From positions 3,534,568 through 3,598,567 of the forward strand of contig CAXIPT010000008.1 in NCBI GenBank assembly GCA_964030475.1: 64,000 nt of DNA, written 5' to 3'. Origin of the DNA: Tethya wilhelma (Eukaryota > Porifera > Demospongiae > Tethyida > Tethyidae). The translations under genes were made by a program, and so were the position numbers. This document shows, piece by piece, positions 1-11,824 of this stretch (within the stretch, counting starts at the first letter, position 1; every line of letters starts with the position of its first letter). The notes under the pieces were generated by a model. The model saw nothing but the letters and a program-made list of their open reading frames with translations. It had not been told where the DNA came from and made no database searches.

Positions 1-47
<47 letters not shown>
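1..47. repeat. (TG)n microsatellite at window edge
   Basis: Uninterrupted TG dinucleotide repeat that starts at the window edge. It lies in the intron before the first visible pyrophosphatase exon. Similar CA/TG tracts recur throughout the window. Confidence 0.95.
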
Positions 48-48
<1 letters not shown>

Positions 49-180
49 AGACTGTTCCTTTTTTGACTGTTTTTTTTTTTTACCGAGTGAGAGTCTTGTC
101 AGCAAATACTGTTACAGTACAAGGGACATTGCATCATAGACTACATGTTTATAATTGCTTTGTGTGAAATGGTCTGTTAG

Positions 181-1485
181 GTGAAACTGATTGGAAGATT
201 CTTGCCATTGATGTCACTGATCCCCTGGCTCCCAGTCTCAATGGTAAGGGAGTGGCCTGGGTACGAGGCTAGGTAATCCCTCTGTCTGAGTGCTAGTACA
301 ATCTAACAATAATGACCACTTTGCTCTTTGCACAGACCTCTCCGATATTGAAGCTCATATGCCTGGATTCCTGGAGGTGAGTAGTAATAGTTTCACCAAA
401 GAGGTTGCATGGCCTGGGACTACAATGTGCTAGTGTCGTTCCCAGGCTCCCTCCCTCGGAAATAATTGAAGTGGAAGTGTTCACTCCTGGAGATATACTA
501 GCCTACCTGTATAGAAGTTTTATCGCGCATCCATTATTCTTTTGAGTCCACTGACCTTTACTGTCCTCACATACACTATGTCTGAATGACTTCTCTTTCA
601 TCTATGTTCACTACTTACACAGAGCACAGTCGAGTGGTTTAAGATCTACAAGATGCCAACAGGAAAGCCTCCGAATCAGTTCGCCTTCGACGCAAAGCCC
701 CAAGACAAGGTGAATAAGATAACAATAAGAGGGTCCTTCCCTATCATTCTTTAGACAATGGACTTACTATAGTGCTAGTTCGTATTGTAGTACTTGCTAT
801 GGCCTACACATGATGTATTATTCTTACACACTTGTAGAAACTTGCACTGAAGATAGTGGAAGAGACACATGCTCAGTGGAAAGATCTCATTCTAGGGAAA
901 AGTGACTATCCAGCAAAAGATGCTCTGTAAGTTGACCCACTATGGTTGTGATATAAGCACTAGTTCAAGTCTCTTTTCATGACGTATACGTATAGGGCTT
1001 TTTTTCCTCCGAGAGAAGCAAATTTTGTAGATTTGCTGACAAACAGTTTTCACGGATTGTCTTGCCTGCCATTGTGATATATAGTAACTGCATGGTGAAA
1101 TTCGTGGTTTATTTTTGATGATTGCCCCCCCAATCTGTGAAATCTGCAAAAATTGCTTCCCGTAAAAAAAAAATGCACTATGCGATATTATGTGAATTAT
1201 ATGATTGGTTGGTTTTTACTTGGTAAGACAGTTGTGACAATTTTAGTTTTTAACCCCTTTACCACCCAGTGCCAACACCACAGTCAGTGACAGTAAATAT
1301 AAAATATCTGCTGAGGAGGCAAAGGCCATTGTTGATAAAGCTCCACCCCCTGGTCCTCCCCAACCCATTGACCCTGAAGGTATGAGTGGGTGGGTGTGTT
1401 TTTAGATTGCATGAAAAATTAATATATACCTTTTTTTTCTCTTTCAGTGGACAAGTGGCACTTTGTCTCAGCTAAATCATCGTGA
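181..1485 (+). CDS. PPA1: Inorganic pyrophosphatase, 3' part (partial)
   Basis: Soluble family I inorganic pyrophosphatase, which hydrolyses PPi to two phosphates in the cytosol using Mg2+. Six exons are visible: 181-243, 336-376, 623-709, 838-926, 1270-1379 and 1448-1485, each bounded by AG/GT and in consistent phase up to TGA. The translation starts GETDWKILAIDVTDPLAPSL and continues through DLSDIEAHMPGFLE, WFKIYKMPTGKPPNQFAF and a C-terminus ending KWHFVSAKSS. These are typical of the C-terminal half of animal and fungal PPases. The metal-binding aspartates of the DxxDP region lie upstream, outside the window, so the gene is 5' truncated by the window and not broken. It converges on the ankyrin gene, whose stop lies 435 bp away. 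Identification is firm; the boundary of the first visible exon depends on the unseen upstream phase. Confidence 0.88.
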
Positions 1486-1554
1486 TAGAATCAAACGATG
1501 TAGATCACTTGTCTTAAAAAACTACAGAATGTGTTTACTTCAATAATTAGGTAT

Positions 1555-1560
1555 AATAAA
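1555..1560 (+). other. Poly(A) signal AATAAA
   Basis: AATAAA 70 bp after the pyrophosphatase stop codon. A second AATAAA occurs near 1669. Either could direct 3' end formation for this gene. Confidence 0.5.
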
Positions 1561-1919
1561 TTGTTGCAAAAATGTGGTCTTTCCCGGCCAATTGGAGCTG
1601 TTTACCCTATAATAGTTTTTGTACCTATTGTCAGTAGTACTGTGAAAGTATCATTCAATGATATTCAACAATAAATGATATATATACACACAATGGGTAG
1701 TTGTGAACACATACACACATGTTTGGTTGGTTGGTTGGAGATTACACAATATTTTCACTTGTGCAGCAGCCATCACTGCACAATACAACACAAACAAACA
1801 ACAATCAACGGTTTTGAATTTGAGATAAAACAGAATTGCTTTAAAAGTCTTCTGAGGACTATTTTGAGCACTGCAGTGTTTGAATTGACCCTACAAGTTT
1901 GTTTTTGAAGAACTTGAGA

Positions 1920-3112
1920 TTAGCTCTTGGTGAGAGTATGATGGCAGTTGAATCCAGCGTCCAGTGCCTCTGTTAAACTAGCCCCATGAGATACCAACAG
2001 CTGCACAAAACAAAATGGTCAGAGCATGTATAAATACTTAAGGCAAGAGCAGAAAGTCAGAAGAGTTCAAGTTATGGAAATGTCCATGGTAATAGGTAGA
2101 AGTATTTTGGCATGCATTCTGTACTACGATCAAGGGACATTATCCACTTGTGTATGGCTACTGAGTCATGCACACACAATAAGTGTACAACTCTATGTTT
2201 TTGTTTTTTGTTATTAAGACAGTAAACGGTCCTGTATGGCTACTGAGTCACACACAATAAGTACTTTCCATACCTTTTCCATACTTCTGTTTTTGTTATT
2301 AAGACAATAAAGTAGAGGGGTGCACCCACTGATGTCTTTAGCATCAACACTTGCACTGTTGCCCACCTCCAGGAGCAATCTGACACAGCTGTCAGAGTTA
2401 CCCCAGCAGGCGTAATGGAGGGGGGTCATTCCGGCCAGATCAACAGCAGAGGTGCTGGCACCAGCCTCTAGGAACCGCTTGACCAGTGCTTCGTGACCAC
2501 CTTGAGCAGCTGCAGTACGTAGTGCGTGTGTGGGGGAAGATTTGTGTTATTGAAGCTAGTTTGTATATAGTTGTTGTGAAATCAATTGGAACAGCAGGAA
2601 CGTGGTTTGATAAACGTGCCATATTGAAAGGGTAAACATATTGTTATCAGTCGGGCCTATTGTACTGTGGCCAATTATATAATGCAAAGGGAAATCACAT
2701 GCAGCAATGAAAAAGGTGTTTTAGCCTACAACATGTAAGAAACAGATCTGATAAATTACCCTACATGTAGCCTCGTACCCAGGCCCCTCCCTCCTCGAAA
2801 AATAAGGAGAGTGAAAGGTCAAGGGAGAGTCTGGGTACGAGACTATATAGGCTACATGTGCATTACAATAATTATGGTAACAACTGCACTAAAAACCATG
2901 CTACTATAATGTGTACAGGAAGCTATATTAGGCAATGAACTAAAATTTATGCATTGAACATGTGTTCTGTACACACCACCTGGCCTCATCAGCATATTTA
3001 TGAATAACGACAGCCATTGTCTCTCAATACACAATTATAATACATAACACAACACATACACAATAGTCACTGCAGCATGAGAACCAAAGATGGAGTAACA
3101 ACAAACACACAA

Positions 3113-3184
<72 letters not shown>

Positions 3185-4928
3185 CAGAGACATGTTGTCC
3201 AAGGCACCCAGGCTAGCTGACTCACCTAACATGAGAGGAGTCTGTTGCAGTCTTCCCCCTCGAAGGTCCAGACTCACTCCTCTCTCCAGTAGGCCGGCTA
3301 CGATGGTCTCTTGGCCTCTCTGACTGGCGTAATGGAGGGCTTGGTACTTGTGAGAGTCACACTCCTGGAGGTGCTGTGTGTGTGGGCATGGAGACAAGGA
3401 GGTATAGAGATTGACAGTGCACTCAACTTCAAAGAAGATATCTCATTACAAAGCTATTCCTATGCATTCCCTAATCTTCAGTGATTGTTAGAAGCAGACG
3501 TTTGATATTATATATGGCCTCCTAGCCAGTAGGTTTTAGTGTGCATAAGCTTTTGATAGCATTGTTTGTTATTAGCTACTTTGTGTATTCACTTTCCACA
3601 TCAACACATACTGGTGATCTAAAAGCATAACTAATATTTTTTACATTAATTTTGTATACACAAAGGTTTACACTAGCTGTCTTACCAGTTGGTTGTCTTG
3701 GTAGTGATCCAATAGGTGATGTGCAATGTCAAAATGGCCCTGTAAAAATAAATTTTCAAAGCATGCTCAATGTTAATAGAGATCTAATACATAATAGAAT
3801 GGTGTTAACTAAGTGGCCCATTCAACAATCACCAAATATGACTGACACATATTCTTTGAAGCTTCAAAGGAGAGGGTATAAGTAACACCACTAGTTGACA
3901 GGATACACAGGCTTAGGCACAGGATACAACTTTCCCAGGCACCTAGCAACCTATAGCAATCTAAGTAGAGCTAAGGAATGAATATCAAAGGTTAGTATGC
4001 TTAATACTTCCAGGGAAATCAAGCTAGGATTAAGTTCAAGGTCAAAGAGCAGAATAGTCATGCATGCAACAACAACAGCTAATAGCTTTACTGCTTTGTT
4101 GATTCTCCAGCTATAAAGGTGAATATAAAGCCTTCCAGCTATATATATTTCACACTGCTGACCTTTGTGATGGCCAGTACAAGAGGGGTCTCTCTGGCAG
4201 GTGTCAGTATACCCACATCAATGTGCTCATCCTCCAACAGCACTTGGAGACTCTTCAGAGAACCATGGACACTGAATTAGAGGGAAAGAGAAAACACACA
4301 CACATCAGTTGTGTACAGCTAGGACATGATTATAACCATATAGCTTAGTACAGGCAGAGCAGCTGGACCATCAAAATAGACCATATGAGTCTTGTAATGC
4401 ATAAAAGACTAGCTGATTGAGAATGACTTGTGTTGAGTGGTAGCTATAGCCTTGCATGCAGTAGTATATGGCCAGCTAGGAACATGCAACAACGTACATA
4501 CACGATATTGCTATACCTAATAAGCATATTATGCTGATGCGTTGGCAGTACTATACACACATAGAACCTTCCCATGCTCAGAGGCCATATCATATCTATG
4601 GCCATACAGACTTGCATGCATTGTTACACACCCTATGAATACCGGCTGATGATGACGTGTTTCAACTACTATTGGAGAAGTTACATTGTGCAGTGAGTAG
4701 CATCATTGTGCAAGCCATGCATCAACTTTCACACTATGAATATTATAGCAATCAACACACAATGTGTTGCTATGGATATGGGATAGAGCATTATCAGCAT
4801 GCATACTTGAAGGTGGCAACTTCAATTCAAAAATTCAAAAACATTCAAGTTATTCTGTAGTTGATTGAAGTTGTGTGGAACCATTTTTGTTCAGTTGGGT
4901 TTTTTTCCCAGTTGATTGAAGTTGTGTT

Positions 4929-4981
<53 letters not shown>

Positions 4982-6001
4982 ATGTGTGTGTGTGAACTTA
5001 CATTGCTGTGTGGAGTGCAGTGAGTTCTTCATCCCCTCTAGTGTTAATCTCAACATCCTCATCTTGAAGAAGCTCCCTGCAATCGTGTAACGTGTGAATA
5101 ACAAGCTACATAACCACACCACAAATCTATATGTGCATGTCACATAGAGCTAGAAGTATGTATATATATCTGTCCCTTGAGTGAATTAAAGAGGGTAAAA
5201 GACTATCTGGAACTATACCGTTCTGATTATCATGATAGTATTTGCTGGTCATATGGTTTCCTAACTACAGTTCCAGTGTAAATTTGTAGAAGGAAGAAGC
5301 TCAAGTTTTGGCCCAGGCATTCCAGCTACACCACATCCCACAACTCCTTGGCAACACATCTAATAATACACACACACACACACACACACATCAGGTGATT
5401 GTCTTGCCACAGACAAAGCCACTTGCTGAATAGCTTTTTAGCTAGGGGGACTTCACACACAGCATGCATGTAGCCACATGGTACAGTGCTCAGCGTACAA
5501 TCATGGTGCACAATTTTATACCAAAATGCAGAATAGTAGTGAATACTTACCTGACTCTATCGGAATCATCCTTTTCAGAGAGGGTGTGTGATGGGTGTGT
5601 GCGTGAGAGAGAAGAGTGTTACTTCAAACATCTGAATCTATTATCACCCTTGGTTGTAATCAAAGAATGTGACAATTCAAACATTTCAAACATAGAAGCA
5701 TTAACCAGGCCTATGGTGGCTCTAATTACTGGTGATACTACTTCACAGAGAAGTAAAAATGCGTGCTATTCACACGTACAATCTCTCCTAACTCGAGTCA
5801 CACCTGTCCAACTTTCTACTAGTAAAAGAACACAAAATGTGACATGCTAGTACCATGAAATCAACAGCCTGGCTGTTTAATAGGCAGCCCAGCTGGCTGA
5901 CTCAATCACAAAACTGAGATAAACTGTAGAACACTTCAACAGTCGCCTACCTCTTTCACCGCTTTCTGGAGGGCCAGCAGTTTAGCGTTAGAGTTTCCCA
6001 T
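1920..6001 (-). CDS. Ankyrin-repeat protein (249 aa)
   Basis: Small ankyrin-repeat protein, probably a cytoplasmic protein-interaction module; no enzymatic domain is seen. The exons are 5951-6001, 5002-5072, 4163-4271, 3686-3739, 3226-3373, 2274-2509 and 1920-2000. Together they make 750 nt with phases that agree at every junction and a TAA at 1920-1922. The start is MGNSNAKLLALQKAVKE and joins exon 2 to read VKELLQDEDVEIN. Repeat cores include ALHYASQRGQETIVAGLLERG, with TPLHYACWGNSDSCVRLLLE and TPLLYCLNN following. Exon 2 uses an AG four bases beyond a competing AG, because only that choice keeps the frame open. The first exon occurs twice (5951-6001 and 6910-6960, identical) owing to a tandem duplication, so two alternative first exons and promoters are possible. 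The distal copy lies head to head with KDM1A, whose ATG is about 315 bp away. Confidence 0.85.
2768..2845. repeat. Short palindromic foldback element (AGCCTCGT family)
   Basis: Imperfect inverted repeat with arms beginning TAGCCTCGTACCCAGG and ending CTGGGTACGAGACTA, about 78 bp, in an ankyrin-gene intron. Related hairpins occur at 13736, 37605, 47941 and 57127. Confidence 0.75.
3116..3180. repeat. (AG)n microsatellite
   Basis: Long pure AG tract a few tens of bases from the 3' splice donor of an ankyrin-gene exon on the minus strand. Confidence 0.95.
4928..4993. repeat. (TG)n microsatellite
   Basis: TG repeat with TATG interruptions beside ankyrin exon 2 (5002-5072). Confidence 0.95.
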
Positions 6002-7028
6002 CTTTATGAGTTGCAGCGTTTATTAGAGGACAATATGCAAAGTTGTTCTATTGTGTTTCTTTGAAGATTATACATAACCACACCACAAATCTATATGTGC
6101 ATGTCACATAGAGCTAGAAGTATGTATATATATCTGTCCCTTGAGTGAATTAAAGAGGGTAAAAGACTATCTGGAACTATACCGTTCTGATTATCATGAT
6201 AGTATTTGCTGGTCATATGGTTTCCTAACTACAGTTCCAGTGTAAATTTGTAGAAGGAAGAAGCTCAAGTTTTGGCCCAGGCATTCCAGCTACACCACAT
6301 CCCACAACTCCTTGGCAACACATCTAATAATACACACACACACACACACACACATCAGGTGATTGTCTTGCCACAGACAAAGCCACTTGCTGAATAGCTT
6401 TTTAGCTAGGGGGACTTCACACACAGCATGCATGTAGCCACATGGTACAGTGCTCAGCGTACAATCATGGTGCACAATTTTATACCAAAATGCAGAATAG
6501 TAGTGAATACTTACCTGACTCTATCGGAATCATCCTTTTCAGAGAGGGTGTGTGATGGGTGTGTGCGTGAGAGAGAAGAGTGTTACTTCAAATATCTGAA
6601 TCTATTATCACCCTTGGTTGTAATCAAAGAATGTGACAATTCAAACATTTCAAACATAGAAGCATTAACCAGGCCTATGGTGGCTCTAATTACTGGTGAT
6701 ACTACTTCACAGAGAAGTGAAAATGCGTGCTATTCACACGTACAATCTCTCCTCAGTCGAGTCACACCTGTGCAACTTTCTACTAGTAAAAGAACACAAA
6801 ATGTGACATGCTACTACCATCAACAGCCTGGCTATTTAATAGGCAGCCCAGCTGGCTGACTCAATCACAAAACTGAGATAAACTGTAGAACACTTCAACA
6901 GTCGCCTACCTCTTTCACCGCTTTCTGGAGGGCCAGCAGTTTAGCGTTAGAGTTTCCCATCTTTATGAGTTGCAGCGTTTATTAGAGGACAATATGCAAA
7001 GTTGTTCTATTGTGTTTCTTTGAAGATT
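5108..7028. repeat. Tandem segmental duplication, two units of about 960 bp
   Basis: Unit 1 is 5108-6069 and unit 2 is 6072-7028. The offset is 964 bp on the left and 959 bp on the right because of a 5-bp indel near 5855. The units differ by only a handful of substitutions. Each unit contains the ankyrin gene's first coding exon, its upstream sequence and a CA microsatellite. Its youth is shown by the near identity of non-coding sequence. Confidence 0.95.
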
Positions 7029-7275
7029 TGAGTTTTTTTAGTGATGAAAATCACTGGTCTGTGAGCTGCTCACGGAAAACACTCGTAAGTGACTTCACTG
7101 AGGTCAGTTTGAAATTGGCTGGAAAATTGGCAACATTATGGTTACACCCCTAACCATGAATTCGGATATCCTTGCATTCTCTTCCGCATTCCAGAGCTAC
7201 AAGAGCTCCTCCTTCTTCAATTGGGTGTGCACTATTTGGAAAATTAATCAAGTTTGAAAGTGTTGGTGCACAGAG

Positions 7276-10200
7276 ATGGCGGAACAACAGCATGTATTGG
7301 CAGCTTCGCCCCAAGTCGCTGCTCCTCAGATGCCTCTTGACCAAAGACCTCAAATGAACTACAAGAGACCAAGGGTAATAAAACTAGTAAATACACAAAG
7401 AAAAGAAACACTTTCTAGTTTACAGATAAGCTATGACAAAATTTGGTATGAACATAAATTTTTATTATACTGCTGTTCACATTTTCTAGCTCTCCGATGA
7501 GACAATGCCTCATGGGGTCATGGTTCATCGTCCACCTGTGCCTGTACTCACTGACGATGAGCTCTCCTCTGATTCGGACTCTGATATTGAGCCAGATATA
7601 CCACCAGGTGTGATCTCTTGCAATTGCTCAGTATTGTGACATCAGTATTGCCTAATTTGTGGATGGATATGGTAGAAATTCTTATAAAAAATTGGTATCA
7701 AATTTCTATTAGTGTGCCTATGACATTGGCTATGCATACCAGACAAATATATGTGTGTGTCTGACTGTTTTATTTAATGTTACACTATTGGTACACTTCC
7801 AGGATTGGATGGAGCCGCCTTTGCCAGTCGGATGCCGGCCAATAAGCTGACGCAGCAGGAAACAGAGTTCTTTCCAGACATAGCTCATGGTTCTCAGTCG
7901 GCCATTATGGAATTCCTTTTCATCAGGAACAAGCTGCTCCACACCTGGCTGGGAGATCCTGGCTCAGAGCTGACTGCAGAGAAAGCCCAGAACACCGTCC
8001 TTCTACCTCAATCAGGTTTGATCTTTCTGTCATTGATTCATTTTTACTGTTGATAGATATATCAACACTGAATATCAACTGGTATCTATATAGTTGTTCT
8101 TGAGTCAAACCTGTGGGTAGTATTGTCACAAATATGCGATTGAAGTTTGTTATTAAGTGTAGGAGGGAGACTAGATAGTTGACAGTACATAAAATTTTAT
8201 TCGGAGAATTGTCACAATTTTGTTTTTGAAGCTTGTTATTAAAGTGGGAGGGAGAGAGATAGTGTACAGGTATTTGAGAATATAAAAAGGGGGGATTTTT
8301 ATTGTTAGCATTTCTAGCTTGTATAAGAGAATGCTGATATTTACTAGCCGTGTAGTGTGACAACTGATCCTTGCTTGCATTCCATTTCAGTTTAGTTAAC
8401 ACTTCTTATAAATATTCCCAGTATTGTGTACAAACTAGCTCAGAGCAATTTTTTACAAGACAGTTGATTACTCAAGAAACTATTTCCAAGATGATTTATG
8501 TCTGGAGTATTGTGCTGCTGGTTGCCACATTTGCCTTGCAAAGTCTAGCAACTTCTAAACCTGCAGTGTTTGACTCTATCGGCTATGGCAACAATACCTG
8601 TCCAATTTGGCACATTCCAGTGACTTCTGCAAATACCAGTGTTGAATGCCAGTGTGCAAGTGGCTTACACGGATTGATAATAGATTGCAATGAGGATGCT
8701 GTCACACTGCGTACGTGTAACACTATTTCCTTCGACAATGGTGAGCAAGTTGCTGGTCGGACGCCATATGCATGCTCTGATCTGTTCATTGTCACAATTC
8801 CCACCAACACTGCTAAATCAAACCTTAGCAGGCTGGTGTGTGAACGCTTGCATCGAACAGGACTTCTGTGCGGTGAGTGTGAAGAGAACTATGCACTCCC
8901 TGTATACTCCTATTCCTTGGAGTGTGCAGAGTGTTTGAACTACAAGTACAACTGGTTGAAGTATCTTGCAGTTTCCTTGCTTCCCCTAACTCTCTTCTAC
9001 TTTGTGATAATCACGCTGCGGATCTCTGTGACTTCAGAACGCTTGAATGCTTACGTGATGATTGGCCAGATTTTTGCAACTCCCTCGCAGCTTCGTCTCA
9101 TTTGGACAAACTATTATCCTCCACACATTCATGACTTAGTTGCATTCGGTGCACCAACTGCACTTGCTGGAATTTGGAATCTTGACTTTTTTCGCTTTGT
9201 ATATTCTCAGTTTTGTCTCCATCCAAGTTTGTCCATTCTTCAGATGTTTGCACTGGATTACATCATAGCTATCTACCCAATGTGCTTGATCGTTGTCACC
9301 TACATGGTTTGCAAGCTGCGTCATCGCTACCCTCTTCTCGTACGTTGCTGTCGACCAATTTATAGCTGGTTTGCTCGATTTCGTAGAGAACTAGATGTTG
9401 GAAAATCTTTGATTAATGCATTTGCAACGTTTCTTCTGCTTTCGTACCTAAAGATTCTCAATATCACTTTTGATCTTCACGCGTTTGTTCGTGTTTTTGA
9501 CATCAGGGGTAATGTGACAAAAAGGGTCCTCTACTATGATGCATCAATCGAGTACTTTGGCAGAGAACACTTTCCTTATGCAATTTTAGCCCTTTTTCTC
9601 TCCATTGTGTTTAACTTTCTTCCCCTTGTGTTCATATTGGTCTATCCCTGTCTGTCTTTCCAGAAGATTTTAAATCGATTCAGGCTAAGACTCTTGTGTC
9701 TGCGCACTTTTGTTGACACCTTTAACGGTTGCTACAAGTCAAGACCTGTTGATTATCGCTATTTTGCAGCTGTCTACATTGGAATGAGGCTCTTAAATCT
9801 CATTCTGTTTTCCGTGACTCAGGTGGGAATATATTTCCCTCTCATGTCTATTGTGTTCATCACTCTTGCAGTGTGTGTTTGCAAAATGCAGCCATACACC
9901 AATCGACTTTACAACAATGTGGACACCCTGCTTTTATTGTGTGCTGGGTTCACTTACTTGATGCAGCCTGTGTTTCTTTTGGCTCGAAAGTTTAACCGTG
10001 TATATCTTCACACAGCCGTTGCTTTTGCCTTGTGCTTCCTTAGTGCTTACTTCTTGTATGGGATTGGTCTAATGGTCTACTGCCTTCTTCCCAAGGTCTT
10101 CATCACAAAGCTTCAGTCTTTTGCTCTAAGCTTGAAAGCTTGTTATCTAAACTGTAAACAGCATCCAGAGGGCTTCAATGATAGAGATGATGATCAAGCT

Positions 10201-11635
10201 ATTGGGAACTTTGTCAAACCAAACCTTGTCCAAGGAGATGATGAGACTACCCCTCTCATTAGCAAATAGCGACTAGCTATCGTGTATGCTAGAACTAAAG
10301 TGTGACGTTTTACTTTTTAGATGTTGTACATCTGCGTGGCTAGAATTGTGATATAGTGTATAAACTACAGCAGACTTTATGTATTCGTCTCACTGGTATT
10401 TGAATGTATATCTCTATGCACTATAAGCAATGTAGAATTGTTGTTTGTGATTTTTGTGACTAATGTTCATAGACAGTCCATATTGTCATAGTTTCTTGCA
10501 TGCATTTGCTGTATGGTTACCTGAGTACATGGACATACTGGCTACAGTTATATGACTGTATTGCCCTGCATACAGGTAAGACTAATCTTGTGTTGCGTAT
10601 CCACGGCTACCTCCAACGCTATGGACTGATCAACCATGGGATGTTCAACAGAGTGAACCCCATGCATGGTGAGTGTACATGTATACATCTTATTATATCT
10701 ACTGTAGAGTAGGAAATTTTCGTATAGCATTGCATTTATGAGAATGAAAATTTCAAATGTGAAGTTTTGGATGTGATAACCCATTCAAAAATTTTTGTAT
10801 GGTACCATAATTACAAGAATTAAAAATACAAAAAAAAAAAATTTACAAAATATTTTCAACAGGAAAATTTCCTTATGTATGGTACGTTACATTACAATTG
10901 CCTACAGTAATTCCATGCATTGCTTATCTAACACTTGTTGCCAAAATATTTTCAGTTATTATACAAACAGTCAAGCTATTTTTTGAACAATTTTTTGCCC
11001 TGTTTTCTTCTTGTGTTTCTTTCAACACTTATTGTTTCCTTTAGCCCACTCTGATGTTGTTTGTTGGTGTTTTTATCATGACTGTTTGTGTTGTTTCGTC
11101 TCAGGTAAAATGCCCTTCAAGGTTCTGGTTGTGGGGGGCGGAGTCAGTGGACTAACGGCTGCTAGGCAACTCGCCTACTTTGGACTTGATGTCACTATTA
11201 TTGAAGCAAGAGTAAGACCCTTTCATTACAGCACAAAGCAAACTAATTATAAATTGTACAAAATTAGTAATGTCTGCTAAAAATTTGATCAGTTTTATCA
11301 AAGTGAAACTGAAAGCAGTCTGGTGATAATGTAAACTTAAACTTGTGTTGCATGTACACAGGATCGTATTGGTGGTCGTATCCACACGTTCAAGAGTGGT
11401 CCCTATGTGGCTGACCTTGGGGCCATGGTGATCACCGGTCTCGGAGGAAACCCTCTCTCTGTCGTCAAGAAGCAGATCGGACTGAAAATGTCCAAGATCA
11501 AAAGACGCTGTCCCCTCTACTTCACTACTGGTATATACATAACAATGTTGTGAGTGTAGAGAGAAGAGATTATCTGTAACACCCTAGTAGCATTGTCTCA
11601 GACCCTGACAGCTAAATTTTTCCAAATAGACTCTT

Positions 11636-11709
<74 letters not shown>

Positions 11710-11781
11710 CTTGTAGGTGAGATGGTGCCTCGAGAGAGAGATAAGACTGTTGAGCTAGAGTTCAATCGACTCTTGGACTCA

Positions 11782-11824
<43 letters not shown>

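Noticed and set aside
2440..3034. 60-aa minus-strand frames between ankyrin exons
   Set aside because: Frame-shifted reading of an ankyrin exon or plain intron sequence, with no splice logic.
5464..6859. Open frames of 128 and 143 aa on the plus strand, present in both tandem units
   Set aside because: They lie in the ankyrin gene's intron and upstream region, differ between units by non-silent changes and an indel, and have no coding character. They are repeated only because the segment is duplicated.
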